From a virus, in the IMG/VR virus record IMGVR_UViG_3300025098_000295, positions 1 to 23,640 of that record: a stretch of DNA of 23,640 nucleotides. One strand, written 5' to 3'. The notes under the pieces were generated by a model, which had not been told where the DNA came from, did not search any database, and worked only from the letters and a program-made list of their open reading frames with translations. Every line of letters begins with the position of its first letter. Within the stretch, counting starts at the first letter, position 1. A program made the translations under genes and the position numbers. Positions 1-9,317 of the stretch are shown here, piece by piece.

Positions 1-2
1 CG

Positions 3-1301
3 ATTGACTACCCCGGTGGTGAGGTAGTGGCAGCAGGAGACGGTGCATCTTTTGTACAGTCGATGGAGAAGTTGATTTTGTTTCGTGGCAAGAACAAGAC
101 CCCGCTCGAATGGGATGGTGATTACTCAAGCCCGACTGACTTCGTAGTCAAAGCAAACGCTTCACCTGGTGCGGGTAGGATTCAATGCCCGAATACAGAC
201 TTTGGCGTATTCTTTAGGAACCGTCTGATTATCCCGCAACCAACGGACAGCAACTATACCGTGCTAATGTCCGACCTCTTGGACACGGACAACTACTACC
301 CCGCAGAATCGCAATTCAGAATCAACAAAGGAAGTGCGGATAAACTCGTAGGCTTTTACCCCTACCAAGAAGACCAATTGATCGTGTTCATGCGCAACTC
401 GATCCACATGATCAACAACGTCGCGACCACTTCTGCCGCGAATACTTACGAGATCACCCGTCAGCATGGTTGCGTAGCTCGCAAGTCCATCGCTCAGAGC
501 GGACCGCAAACATTCTTTCTGTCGGATAACGGAGTTATCGTCCTGAGTCCTGGCACTGACCCCGCAAAAGGCTTGGGGGTAGCTATCAGTAAAGTATCGG
601 GTGAAACAATTCCGATGACTCAACCTATCCAAGATCAGTTTGATGACGTTAACTTTGCACACGCAGATAAGTCATGCGGAGTGGTATTCGACAACAAATA
701 CTTCTTGGCCGTACCTACCGGATCTTCAACCGTTCCAAATGCAATATTTGTTTTTTCGCTCTTATCGAATTCGTGGATCAGTGTAGATTCCTACCCCGCA
801 ATGTCAGGCAGTCTAGCATTCCATGTGGATGACTGGGTCATTTGCTCACACGGGAGCAACCCGAACAGACGCAGACTCTTCGCGTGCAACGACACAGGAT
901 GGTATCTCATGGAGGAGAACACGATTGACGATAGTGGACGAAAGATCGGGTCCACCTCGGAATCAGCACAGACCGCAATAGCCGGGAAACTCGTTACCCG
1001 TGCTTACACGCTTGGCAATCAGAACGTCAAACGATGGAGGCGTGGCCAACTCGGAGTGAACACGGTTGCATCTGATGCGTTCAACATCAAAGTCAATACG
1101 CTCGATCCTGACAAGTCCGAGACTGTTCTAAGCCACACAGCAGCCTCAGAAGAAGAAGCACTCTTACGCTTCGGTACTGGACGCACACGGGGATATGGTG
1201 CGCAAGTCGAGATCAATGTCACAGCAGGAACCCCGTCCTTTCGTCACGTCTCCTTGGACGCAATCGCAGATGGACTGAACATCAGAACGGAGGTTGCATA
1301 G
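3..1301 (+). CDS. Podovirus tail protein, stabilisation/tubular type (5' partial)
   Basis: The frame is open to the left edge (first whole codon at 3), so the true start lies upstream; the GTG at 27 is probably internal. About 430 residues are visible. The text reads like the beta-rich tail proteins of podoviruses (P22 gp10-like stabilisation or head-closure proteins): a segment with QFRINKGSADKLVGFYP and QLIVFMRNSIHMI, then CVARKSIAQSGPQTFFLSDNGV, where each strand-turn block resembles a beta-propeller blade. It would act at the tail-head junction of the virion. The stop TAG at 1299-1301 shares its G with the GTG start of the next gene, so translation is probably coupled. The family call is from recalled pattern, not a search. 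A related tail-tubular protein B-type protein is the main alternative. Confidence 0.6.
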   Translation: MDYPGGEVVAAGDGASFVQSMEKLILFRGKNKTPLEWDGDYSSPTDFVVKANASPGAGRIQCPNTDFGVFFRNRLIIPQPTDSNYTVLMSDLLDTDNYYPAESQFRINKGSADKLVGFYPYQEDQLIVFMRNSIHMINNVATTSAANTYEITRQHGCVARKSIAQSGPQTFFLSDNGVIVLSPGTDPAKGLGVAISKVSGETIPMTQPIQDQFDDVNFAHADKSCGVVFDNKYFLAVPTGSSTVPNAIFVFSLLSNSWISVDSYPAMSGSLAFHVDDWVICSHGSNPNRRRLFACNDTGWYLMEENTIDDSGRKIGSTSESAQTAIAGKLVTRAYTLGNQNVKRWRRGQLGVNTVASDAFNIKVNTLDPDKSETVLSHTAASEEEALLRFGTGRTRGYGAQVEINVTAGTPSFRHVSLDAIADGLNIRTEVA

Positions 1302-1747
1302 TGGCCATCTCTGCATCAGTAACGCGCGGGTTTACGTACGCTACGGGGGTGGACATAACTGCCGCCAATCTCAACGAACTCGGAGTACCTACCGTGACCA
1401 TTGACGAGTCAAACGTGAGTATTACGGGTGGCACCATAAGCGGATTATCTTCACCCATTGCAATTGCGGATGGTGGGACAGGAAGTGCAAACGCAACTGC
1501 CGCCAGGTCAGCACTAGGAGTTGGCACATTGGGAACCCAAGCGAGTGGTGCCATTGCCGTTACGGGTGGTACAATAAGTGGTACAATAATGACGCTCAAA
1601 TCCTATGCAGTAAGTGGCGTGCCATCCGCATCACCCGCAGGGCAAATGATCTACGTTACGGATGGAAACGCAGGAGCCGCAACAGTTGCGGTGTCAGACG
1701 GATCGGCATGGAAAGTAGTAGCGTTGGGAGCAACGATAAGCACATGA
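1301..1747 (+). CDS. Short tail-fibre-like protein
   Basis: 148 residues from a GTG start that overlaps the previous stop by one base. Low-complexity, Gly/Thr/Ala/Ser-rich sequence with two TGGTISG repeats (around residues 42-48 and 87-93) and the segment ADGGTGSANATAARSALGVG (around 55-74), a pattern widely seen in tail-fibre and tail-spike shafts of phages. A final ASPAGQMIYVTDGNAGAATVAVSDGSAWKV-type block resembles the collar segments that close such fibres. It is much shorter than a typical receptor-binding fibre and has no recognisable enzymatic tip, so it may be an adaptor or short fibre rather than the main receptor-binding protein. It lies between the tail protein and the internal virion proteins. 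Confidence 0.65.
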   Translation: MAISASVTRGFTYATGVDITAANLNELGVPTVTIDESNVSITGGTISGLSSPIAIADGGTGSANATAARSALGVGTLGTQASGAIAVTGGTISGTIMTLKSYAVSGVPSASPAGQMIYVTDGNAGAATVAVSDGSAWKVVALGATIST

Positions 1748-2082
1748 ATATCCTTGAGCAAACCAAGCAGTTCTACGACGAACTCGGCCTTGATATGTTC
1801 AAGGACATTACAATGTACTTGGGTTACGGATACGTATTTAAAACGCCCGACTCACTCTTGCTTGGCAAAGCGGTTAGGACGGATGACAAGACCCATCCGA
1901 GTTCACAATGGGAGGTCAAAAACCCCAATGCATGGTATGTCCACATGGCAATAGGCAAAGTGGGGATTGCAGAATTCATCGAACGGATTCCATACGAGTT
2001 ACCCTTCGTCGGATGGATGAGACATTTCAAAAACAAACCAGTAAAATTTTACGACTTTAATAGAATCAGTAGGAGGAAATAA
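1744..2082 (+). CDS. Small hypothetical protein of the virion module
   Basis: 112 residues from the ATG at 1744, which overlaps the previous stop in an ATGA. An upstream in-frame start at 1708 would run far into the fibre gene and is less likely. The sequence is mixed alpha/beta with many aromatics (MYLGYGYVF, NPNAWYVHMAIG, LPFVGWMRHF) and a basic C-terminus (DFNRISRRK). There is no signal peptide and no clear membrane segment. I do not recognise the family. Its place between a fibre and the ejection proteins suggests a minor structural or assembly protein, but nothing in the sequence proves that. Confidence 0.65.
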   Translation: MNILEQTKQFYDELGLDMFKDITMYLGYGYVFKTPDSLLLGKAVRTDDKTHPSSQWEVKNPNAWYVHMAIGKVGIAEFIERIPYELPFVGWMRHFKNKPVKFYDFNRISRRK

Positions 2083-2084
2083 CA

Positions 2085-4142
2085 ATGGGAAGTTCACCTG
2101 ACATCAATTATCCGGCTCAACCAAGTTATGGCGAAGGAATGGCTGAAGCTCTAAAAGCACAAGCTGAATTCCTTAAAGGGACGGGAGACTTTAGGAGTGT
2201 GGGGAGCCTTGAAAGCTTGTTGCCTCTCGAAGAAAGCGTACGTCAAAAAACCGCACAAATGGATACCGATATCTTGCGAACGACGTTGTTGGGCGGCGAT
2301 GTAACTTATAATAAAGACGGTAAGATTCTTGAAGGTTATCAGGACAGGAGTGGGAGGGTTATTGAATCTGAGAAAGCTCCTCTAATAACTATTGCGGGGT
2401 CAGGAACGTCAGGAAGTGGATATGACTCCTACAAAATTAAAGTGTATCCCGCAGAGATGGCAGACCAAGTTTTCACTGAAAACCAATACGGACAGTATCA
2501 ATTTGCTGACCCAAGTGGTGAGATATTAGAGTATGATGTATTAAAAGATTTTCCGGAATTAAAGGCAAACATAGGTGACTCAGAAAAAGAAAAGGCAATC
2601 TACAAGAAGTTTCTTGAAGTTGCAGAGTCGCAAAACGTATTAAGTAAAGATCAAACTAGCGAAATAAGAAAGCAAATAGGTGAAGCCAAAGTAGGTGAAT
2701 ATCCACCGAGTTTCATGACACAAAGTTTATACGGTGGAACTGATACAGTAAGTAGTGAAATGAAGGTTCCGGCTCCAAAGACCGTTATACCTGCGGATGC
2801 AACTCCTATCTTTAGGAAAGATAAAGATGGAAACGAAATTGTTAAACCTCAGTTGGCAAACAAGACGGTCAGTGCAGGTGAGGGAATGGTTGACCTCTTG
2901 GGTGACACTCGCGACCTCACGCAATACGAAACTCGTACTGCAACACAAGCAGACGTAAATGCCGGACTTGCAGATAAAGTCGGAGATAACTTCGTACAAG
3001 CGATTCAAACGGATGATCGGGCAGGATTCAGAGATGGAAATTTCAAAGGCTTATCCGTCCTAGCCGAAGACATCCAACGTGGTAACCTGTCCCGTCAACG
3101 CGAAGCCGACTTGCAGGACGTCTCGCGACTATCCGGTCTGTACCAAGGAATCATGGAGGACTACAAGCCTGGTACGGCATCCGCCATGCAGGGTGCAAAA
3201 GATCTCATCGAGGAGCAAAAGGACAACCTACTTGCAGACGTCGGAATATCCGACCCCGCACAAGTCCAGTCCCAAGGAGTCCAAGCAGATCCGCTTAGAC
3301 AAAACCTAATGACCCAAGCAAATGAAGCACTCGGTCAGGGACTGACGCCGCGTGAGAAAAAACTGATCGAGGAATCCCAACGTGCTAGAGCAACGATGAT
3401 GGGGAGAACCTTTGATCAAACTGCGGCAATCGAGGAAGCAAAAGCCCAAGTTCTCGAGGACAACCAACGCAAGATGCAGAACCGTGGGTTTGCACAATCC
3501 GTCCTTGGACAAGAAGCGGGAATTCAAACAGCAGACGATACCCGCAGAATGGGTGCAGATCAGTTCAATGTCGGCACGAAGATGGATGCCGAGAGACTAC
3601 GCGAATCACTCCGCCAACAAGGCTTGCTTGGTTACCTCGATGCCGCTTCTAGGATTTCCCAAATCGAGAACCAGGATCAACTCGATCCATTCCAAGCGAT
3701 ACTGGGCAGAGGGGGAGGAACCGCACTTCAGCAAGGCCAGCAGGTATTTGGACAAGCGGGTTACGGGTTGAACTCAGGACCGCAATATTTGAATCCCGAA
3801 GCAGGGCTAGGCTTTATACAAAACCAAGCAACGAATGCCGCGAATATGTACGGGGCGCAACAAGCCGCCGCCGCAAATCGATCAGCGGGTATCTTCGGTG
3901 GACTCGGTGCATTGGGTGGTGGGATTGCTACTGGAGTGTTCTGTTGGGTAGCACGCGAAGTCTACGGGGTACACAATCCCGCATGGTTGCTGTTCCGCGA
4001 ATGGATGCTCAATGAATCACCAGGTTGGTTCCGTGCGACCTATATAAAATTCGGTGAACGCTTTGCGAAATTCATCTCGAATAAACCACGCTTGAAAGCA
4101 CGAATCCGTCTATGGATGGACTCGAAGATCGGAGGAAAATAA
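2085..4142 (+). CDS. Probable internal virion protein with conserved C-terminal module
   Basis: 685 residues. AGGAGG at 2071-2076 sits well before the ATG at 2085. The long N-terminal part is Gln/Glu/Ala-rich and probably helical. A Gly/Gln-rich hinge follows (around 540-600), then a short hydrophobic Gly-rich stretch (GIFGGLGALGGGIATGVF, about residues 602-619) and a compact basic, aromatic module from CWVAREVYG (620) to the end. Such tails (WVAREVYG, NPxWLLFREW, IRLWMDSKI) look familiar from structural proteins of other marine podoviruses. Position, size and composition fit one of a set of ejected internal proteins, analogous in role to T7 gp14-16 but not obviously homologous. An SD-rich junction (GGAGG at 4132-4136) leads into the next gene. 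Confidence 0.6.
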   Translation: MGSSPDINYPAQPSYGEGMAEALKAQAEFLKGTGDFRSVGSLESLLPLEESVRQKTAQMDTDILRTTLLGGDVTYNKDGKILEGYQDRSGRVIESEKAPLITIAGSGTSGSGYDSYKIKVYPAEMADQVFTENQYGQYQFADPSGEILEYDVLKDFPELKANIGDSEKEKAIYKKFLEVAESQNVLSKDQTSEIRKQIGEAKVGEYPPSFMTQSLYGGTDTVSSEMKVPAPKTVIPADATPIFRKDKDGNEIVKPQLANKTVSAGEGMVDLLGDTRDLTQYETRTATQADVNAGLADKVGDNFVQAIQTDDRAGFRDGNFKGLSVLAEDIQRGNLSRQREADLQDVSRLSGLYQGIMEDYKPGTASAMQGAKDLIEEQKDNLLADVGISDPAQVQSQGVQADPLRQNLMTQANEALGQGLTPREKKLIEESQRARATMMGRTFDQTAAIEEAKAQVLEDNQRKMQNRGFAQSVLGQEAGIQTADDTRRMGADQFNVGTKMDAERLRESLRQQGLLGYLDAASRISQIENQDQLDPFQAILGRGGGTALQQGQQVFGQAGYGLNSGPQYLNPEAGLGFIQNQATNAANMYGAQQAAAANRSAGIFGGLGALGGGIATGVFCWVAREVYGVHNPAWLLFREWMLNESPGWFRATYIKFGERFAKFISNKPRLKARIRLWMDSKIGGK

Positions 4143-4144
4143 TC

Positions 4145-5269
4145 ATGGCACAACCATTCTTCAGAGGGAACTACGGATCAGCACTTGGCCGGGTCGATAC
4201 TCGACCAATCATTGAGGCAGGGCGAGCGCAGGGACAAATGTTTGCCCAAGCGGGAGCGCAAATCGGGAATATGATTCAGCAGTATGGGTTGAATAAGCAG
4301 AAGCGGGATAAGGCTGAAGCAGCTTTCCAAGGTGACTTTGGGAGAGTAATGCAAGACAACCCCGAACAACTTGCGGAAATGCAAGCAGACCCAGTGATCG
4401 GTCCAACCCTTAAAAAAATACAAGAGGGTAAAGGCTCATTGCCCGACTTTGATAAGTACAACGCATACAGGGCGGCAGACAAGCAAGCCGAACTTGATAC
4501 ACTAAGGACGGAGCAAACCAAGTTGCAAGGAATAGCTCAGACTTTATTGAACGAAAACAGACGGTTGAGCAATGAGTTCGACAGGGATACTATGGGGTCA
4601 AGGAAAAGAATTGTTGGAGGACAAGCAAATGTTGCAGAAGCAACAGGGGATTATGCCTCTCAACAACAACAAGCTGATCTTGCGGGTAAGAGAACAAGAA
4701 CCGCAGCTACAGCACAGGATATGCAACAAAGTAAAGAGATGTTCCCCTTGGAGATGGAGAACATTAAAAGTCTAATTCGTAGCAGGGATTTGAGTTCATT
4801 TTATAATGCTATGGGTATGAGTGGTAAAACCCTACCAGACTTGGAGAAAAGATTTTCCGAGATTAGCACACAGTTGGACAAAATTGATAGTAGTCCGATC
4901 AAGGTTAAAACAAAAGGTGGATTGTTTGGCAGCGGGGAGGAAAAAACAATTACCTTCGAGGAATACAAGAAAAACCCAGACGATTACGCACCTTTGACAA
5001 GTGAAAGAATCCAAACTCTTGAAGCAAACGAAGCTCGTTTAGTTCAAGAGCAGACAGACGCGATGTTAAATACGCCAATGAAAGCAAAGGACAATGAGAC
5101 AGGGGAAGAAATCAGCATAACACTTGCTGAGAAAATTGCTTTTGAGAAAAAATTAGCTGATGCTGAAGCAGCAAGAGCGAAGCAAGTGGCGGAAGAAGAA
5201 GACGCAAACATAAAAAGGAACACAATGTTTGGGCGAACTAACAGCATGTTCAGTCAACCTAAGTTCTAA
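4145..5269 (+). CDS. Probable internal virion protein, coiled-coil rich
   Basis: 374 residues from the ATG at 4145, chosen because GGAGG lies 8 bases upstream; an in-frame ATG at 4112 is inside the previous gene. The protein is highly charged, Gln/Glu/Lys/Ala-rich and predicted mostly helical with long coiled-coil stretches (roughly residues 100-150 and 290-365). An early segment, AGAQIGNMIQQYGLNKQKRDK, resembles N-termini of helical phage lumen proteins. There are no catalytic motifs, cysteines or membrane segments. It lies between two larger candidate ejection proteins, so a middle component of the ejected complex is a reasonable inference. The family is not recognised. Confidence 0.6.
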   Translation: MAQPFFRGNYGSALGRVDTRPIIEAGRAQGQMFAQAGAQIGNMIQQYGLNKQKRDKAEAAFQGDFGRVMQDNPEQLAEMQADPVIGPTLKKIQEGKGSLPDFDKYNAYRAADKQAELDTLRTEQTKLQGIAQTLLNENRRLSNEFDRDTMGSRKRIVGGQANVAEATGDYASQQQQADLAGKRTRTAATAQDMQQSKEMFPLEMENIKSLIRSRDLSSFYNAMGMSGKTLPDLEKRFSEISTQLDKIDSSPIKVKTKGGLFGSGEEKTITFEEYKKNPDDYAPLTSERIQTLEANEARLVQEQTDAMLNTPMKAKDNETGEEISITLAEKIAFEKKLADAEAARAKQVAEEEDANIKRNTMFGRTNSMFSQPKF

Positions 5270-5280
5270 ATAACCTTTAA

Positions 5281-8200
5281 ATGTTAGACCCTAATCGACA
5301 GTACACGTTTTTTTCTGGTGAAGTTGCCAAACTGGATCTCGACAAAACTTACACTTTTGGTCCCGACACAGAAAAACTCTACAATCCTTCTGGTCCCGAC
5401 TTAATAGACACGGGCATGATTATCGGCCTTGAGGTCGTACCCGCAATAGTGGGTGGACTTGTTGGTGCAATAGGTGGACCCAAGGGTGTAATTGGGGGTG
5501 GGGCCGCAGGGTCTGCGCTTGGCAACTTCATGTCGCAAAATTACCGAATCAACCGTGGTTTCCAAGAGGATCTCGGACTAGCGGAACTCGGAGCGGCAAC
5601 CGCACTAGGTGCGATCCCTTCGGTTACAGGTGCAAAAGCACTCAAGAATATAGGCGGAGTTACCAGGACGGGGATTCGTTCAGCAGAAGGTGCGGGTTTG
5701 GCTACCGGGGAAATGCTTGCCCGAACATACGGAGACGAGGGACGCGCCCCAACTAGAGAAGAAATCGCAACTACAGTTTTATTTGGTGGTACATTTGGTG
5801 GTGGGCTTGGTGCATTAGAGGCAAAGTGGTTAGGCAAGAACTTAGTCGAAGGTGCGGAGGAAGGAATGACTCGGCCCGAACTTCTTAGTAAACACGAAGA
5901 AAACATAAAGGAAGCAGGAGGTATACAGAACCTATCAGTAGGTACTCCATTACTTGAAGTCATGGACGTTAACGCCTTGGCCAAGAAATCACCCAAGGAA
6001 GCGGCAGAGGAATCCATCCAAGCTATGGAGGACAAGTTGCTCGATGAGTCCGAGGGCATGATCAAGGAGATTGCGACAGGGGAACCGTCACTTACTGGTC
6101 CATCACTTACTGCTCCAACGATGAGTCGTGGTGCATTGGAGTCATTCGATACGCCAACTCCTAAGCAAAGCATTCTAGGGGGACCATCACTTGATCAACC
6201 CACCATGCCTGACTCAACAAGAGTGATGTCGGATATACAACGGGCAACGGATGATCAAGCCGCACAAGGTGACGCTCTTGTTTCGGGCATGATGAGGCAA
6301 ACCGAGGAAGGCCAAAGGCAAGCGAGAGAGATTGGCACGGTTAAGCAAATGTCCGACTTGCAAAAAACTTTTGATGAACAACTAGCGCAAGACGATGAGA
6401 TCTTCACCCCATTGATGCGGGAGGTCGATCTAAGCACTCAGCAAGTCGGAGACAACGCTAGGCTTGGCGAGATCCAACAGGGTATCGCTATGCTCGATCA
6501 CAAGCACGGTAAGAACAAGGGTGCGAGTAATCAGCGCAAGAAGCTCAATGCCGAGAAGCAACGCATACTGAGGCGTAACAACATGGTCCTTGATGACCTG
6601 GAAGCACAGATGCAGGGCAGACAGATGCCACCCAATAGGCAAGATATGCAGTTTGGTGATCAACCAATGAAGCAAGCCGACCCTATGACCAAGTCGGAGC
6701 AGATGGCAGAGGATAAGCTCGGACCTGGTTACGAGAAGTATTTCAATATCGCAATGGGAGCAGGGGGTACTGGTATTGCAGGTTATTCATTATTTGCAAA
6801 CGAAGAAGATAGTGAGCAAATGGCTCAAGCCGGGGTAGCGGGTCCATTGGCGTTTTTATTAACGGCCATTGGATTCAAAGGGAAGTCCCTTAATAAATTC
6901 CTCAAGACAAAGAAATTCAAGAAGATCAACAACCAAGCCAAGCGAGATCCGCAATCCGTTGAGCCTACCGCCATGAAATCCCAAAGGGTGGCTAATGCGG
7001 CAAGTCGAGATTTTGCGCCAAAGAGATGGTGGAGCAGAGTGTTTGAAGATGTGCGGAATGTTACTTCTGATGTACTGACACCTATCTCTAGGCAGATCAA
7101 AAACCTAGACAAGAAACTAGGGACCACTTTTACAGAGAAATTTCGGAATCTTGATTTGAATAGTGGGAAGAAAACCGCTGCTCTTATGAAAGGCGCAATG
7201 CCCTTCATGAAATCCATGAGCAATGCGTTGAAGGGAAAACCTCAAACAAGGGAAAAGTTTGATGACTTGTTGCTTGAAGGTGACTTTGAAGAAATAGTCA
7301 AACTGATCGACAGACTTAAGTTACCCGATAAGGCGAGTGATAGCATCAATCTTGAGTTGAAGCAAATGCGGGAAACCTTGGAAGAGATTCGCACCTATGC
7401 ACGCGAAGAAGGTGGTTTTGATGTGGGGTATATTGAAAACTACTTCCCTCGTAAGGTTAAAAACTACAAGGAACTTAGGGATTTCATGGACAATGATCCT
7501 GAGTTAAGAGCGGCCACGACTGAGATAGACAAAGCGATTGATGAGTTTGCTGCCAAAAATAAGATTAGTAGAGAAGAACTTACACCCGAAGAGTTGGCCG
7601 AAGTGACAAGCAGGGTAATCCGTGGGTACCCAGTAACCGGAACCATCCCGTCAAACTTTAATCCAAGAAGTATATTTGACAAGAAGACGCTCAATAAAAT
7701 CCGCAAAGCGTATGAGTCACCCGAAGATGCACTAGAGTCTTACATCAGAGGAACGGTTGATGCAGTCGAGAGAAAGAAGTTTCTTGGTGCTGTAAAACCC
7801 TCAAAAGGGCAGGGTGTCCAAGGTGAAGGTTTCCGAGATACAATGGACTCGGATATTGGGATGCGTGCTAAAGTTGATGAATCACTTGCTGCTGCACTTG
7901 CCCAAGATTTACTCAAAGGTACGAAGTTTGGACAAGAAGATGTCGAGAAACTTAGGCAAATAATACAGTCCCGGTTCTCAGGTGGCACTGAGAATTTTAC
8001 GACAAGAGCATTGAAAAACTTGGGGTATTTGCAAGTGATGACCAACTTCGGTTCCGCAATTACTCAGCTTACCGACCAAGTCTTCAGCATACACTTCAAT
8101 GGGTTTGGCAATCACTTCAAAACCTTGTTTAATCGTAAGGACATGTTCAACTTTGCGGAACTCACAGGGTTGAGCCAACGAGAATTCGAGGACATAGGCA

Positions 8201-9048
8201 ACAGTGACAAACTCAGTGGGTTGCTTGATAATCTATTCCGTAAGACTGGACTTAAACAACTCGATCTCTTTGCCAAGAACGCATACATGAATGCCGCTTG
8301 GAGGAAGTACCATAAGCTTGCACAAAGCGAAGGTGGATCTCAGAAACTTCGAGAGGAATTACTTCCGTACTTTGGTGAACGAACTGACGGGGTTATCAAA
8401 GCAGTAAGATCAAATGCACCAACCAACAAGGAACCACCCGCAGAGGTTACCGAGCTAGTCTTTCATAAACTTCTCGATGTTGCTCCTGCTACGGCAACCG
8501 AAGTACCCGCATCCTACATGAGAAACCCAAATATGCGGATCATGTACATGCTCAAGACTTTTACCATTAAGCAAATTGATACCTTCCGTACCGCAGGGAT
8601 AAGTAATATTACCGAAGGAGGTAAGTTGTATATGGCAGGTCGAGCCGAAGGTAATCAATCCAAGCAGGAAAAGGGAGTAAGGCTTGCCGCCAAAGGTACA
8701 AAAGACCTGGTTCAAATTGCGGCCTTATTTGCCACTGCCAATGCCGGGACCGACGTCATCAAGGACGTTATATATGGAAGACCCATCAATGCAGACGAGA
8801 CATTGGAGAATAGTCTTTTACAGGTCATTGGGATTAATAGGTATCATATATACAACGCAAAAAGAAAAGGGCCATTCAAGGCTGGATTAGATTACCTCGC
8901 TCCGCCAACTGCATTTTTTGATAGAGCATTTGAAGATATATCTGCCATTGCAGGGGACGGTGAGTACAAAGGTGCAATGCTACAAGGTACGCCTTTGGAC
9001 TTAGTTTATTGGCGCTATCTCGGAGGGCTTGACAAAGTAAAGGACTGA
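5281..9048 (+). CDS. Giant internal virion (DNA-ejection) protein
   Basis: 1255 residues from the ATG at 5281; the leader (AATAACCTTTAA) has no SD. Gly-rich hydrophobic segments lie near residues 44-85, 105-125, 165-180, 486-505 and 515-532 and could insert in a membrane, as expected of a protein that builds a DNA channel. Residues 316-356 and 357-395 form two related units of about 40 residues, beginning MSDIQRATDDQ and MSDLQKTFDEQ. The C-terminal 400 residues (from about RALKNLGYLQVMTNFGSAITQL) are helical and resemble the large polyvalent-protein or internal-virion C-terminal regions seen in marine podoviruses. No lytic transglycosylase motif was recognised. It is the last gene before the strong terminator at 9107-9135. 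Confidence 0.6.
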   Translation: MLDPNRQYTFFSGEVAKLDLDKTYTFGPDTEKLYNPSGPDLIDTGMIIGLEVVPAIVGGLVGAIGGPKGVIGGGAAGSALGNFMSQNYRINRGFQEDLGLAELGAATALGAIPSVTGAKALKNIGGVTRTGIRSAEGAGLATGEMLARTYGDEGRAPTREEIATTVLFGGTFGGGLGALEAKWLGKNLVEGAEEGMTRPELLSKHEENIKEAGGIQNLSVGTPLLEVMDVNALAKKSPKEAAEESIQAMEDKLLDESEGMIKEIATGEPSLTGPSLTAPTMSRGALESFDTPTPKQSILGGPSLDQPTMPDSTRVMSDIQRATDDQAAQGDALVSGMMRQTEEGQRQAREIGTVKQMSDLQKTFDEQLAQDDEIFTPLMREVDLSTQQVGDNARLGEIQQGIAMLDHKHGKNKGASNQRKKLNAEKQRILRRNNMVLDDLEAQMQGRQMPPNRQDMQFGDQPMKQADPMTKSEQMAEDKLGPGYEKYFNIAMGAGGTGIAGYSLFANEEDSEQMAQAGVAGPLAFLLTAIGFKGKSLNKFLKTKKFKKINNQAKRDPQSVEPTAMKSQRVANAASRDFAPKRWWSRVFEDVRNVTSDVLTPISRQIKNLDKKLGTTFTEKFRNLDLNSGKKTAALMKGAMPFMKSMSNALKGKPQTREKFDDLLLEGDFEEIVKLIDRLKLPDKASDSINLELKQMRETLEEIRTYAREEGGFDVGYIENYFPRKVKNYKELRDFMDNDPELRAATTEIDKAIDEFAAKNKISREELTPEELAEVTSRVIRGYPVTGTIPSNFNPRSIFDKKTLNKIRKAYESPEDALESYIRGTVDAVERKKFLGAVKPSKGQGVQGEGFRDTMDSDIGMRAKVDESLAAALAQDLLKGTKFGQEDVEKLRQIIQSRFSGGTENFTTRALKNLGYLQVMTNFGSAITQLTDQVFSIHFNGFGNHFKTLFNRKDMFNFAELTGLSQREFEDIGNSDKLSGLLDNLFRKTGLKQLDLFAKNAYMNAAWRKYHKLAQSEGGSQKLREELLPYFGERTDGVIKAVRSNAPTNKEPPAEVTELVFHKLLDVAPATATEVPASYMRNPNMRIMYMLKTFTIKQIDTFRTAGISNITEGGKLYMAGRAEGNQSKQEKGVRLAAKGTKDLVQIAALFATANAGTDVIKDVIYGRPINADETLENSLLQVIGINRYHIYNAKRKGPFKAGLDYLAPPTAFFDRAFEDISAIAGDGEYKGAMLQGTPLDLVYWRYLGGLDKVKD

Positions 9049-9063
9049 AACTATCTTAATTAG

Positions 9064-9084
9064 CACAAGATTCATTGTCTTGTG
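9064..9084 (+). other. Small hairpin after the structural operon
   Basis: CACAAGA (9064-9070) and TCTTGTG (9078-9084) form a perfect 7-bp stem with a 7-base loop, 16 bases after the stop of the giant virion protein gene. No T-tract follows directly. It could protect the 3' end of the transcript or help the terminator just downstream. Confidence 0.45.
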
Positions 9085-9106
9085 TGTGAAGCGGGGGACC
9101 GCATTT

Positions 9107-9135
9107 AGCGGAGGGTAAAACCTCCGCTTTTTTTT
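9107..9135 (+). terminator. Rho-independent terminator of the virion operon
   Basis: AGCGGAGG (9107-9114) pairs with CCTCCGCT (9121-9128) across a 6-base loop and runs into a tract of eight T (9128-9135). This is a textbook intrinsic terminator for rightward transcription. It separates the late structural genes from the integration region. Confidence 0.93.
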
Positions 9136-9162
9136 GTGACATAATCTTTTTAAAGAAAACCC

Positions 9163-9189
9163 TTGACGATAACAGAATTGTCCTATCTT
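9163..9189 (+). promoter_or_regulatory. Possible sigma70-type promoter before the half tRNA
   Basis: TTGACG (9163-9168) and TATCTT (9184-9189) are separated by 15 bases, shorter than the usual 17, so this is only a candidate. It would start transcription about 80 bases before the half tRNA gene at 9278 and could serve the integrase or, after integration, a rebuilt tRNA. Confidence 0.35.
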
Positions 9190-9201
9190 GTTGCGTCAAG
9201 T

Positions 9202-9315
9202 ATGAGCAACGCCGAACAGAATAACCTTGAATTCTTTAAGGAAATGTCTATGAATTTGCTTGGCACAGCTATCATGGGCCGGCGTAGCTCAGTTGGTAGA
9301 GCAGAAGACTCTTAA
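9202..9315 (+). CDS. Tiny ORF running into the half tRNA (doubtful)
   Basis: A 37-codon frame opens with ATG at 9202 just after the promoter candidate and ends at TAA (9313-9315), which is the anticodon-loop TTAA of the half tRNA. Its last dozen residues (GRRSSVGRAEDS) are simply the tRNA read as protein, a common artefact. There is no SD. The first 25 residues (MSNAEQNNLEFFKEMSMNLL) look protein-like, so a short leader peptide interrupted by the att site cannot be excluded. Confidence 0.2.
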   Translation: MSNAEQNNLEFFKEMSMNLLGTAIMGRRSSVGRAEDS

Positions 9316-9317
9316 TC
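9278..9317 (+). other. attP: 5' half of tRNA-Lys(CUU): probable attP core
   Basis: Starting at 9278 the sequence reads as a tRNA 5' half: acceptor strand GCCGGCG, TA, D-stem GCTC (9287-9290), D-loop AGTTGGTA, GAGC (9299-9302), then anticodon loop CTCTTAA (9309-9315) with anticodon CTT (9311-9313), which reads Lys codon AAG. Identity to a tRNA is lost after about 9317: the 3' anticodon stem pairs only partly with GAAGA, and no T-arm or 3' acceptor strand follows. Lying 47 bases before a tyrosine recombinase gene, it is best explained as a phage attachment site matching a host tRNA-Lys, with crossover in or near the anticodon loop. It is not a functional tRNA. Confidence 0.75.

Noticed and set aside
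5541-6173. 210-codon leftward frame under the giant virion gene
   Set aside because: Ser/Pro/Ala-rich shadow of the rightward gene with no SD, no neighbours and no domain text.
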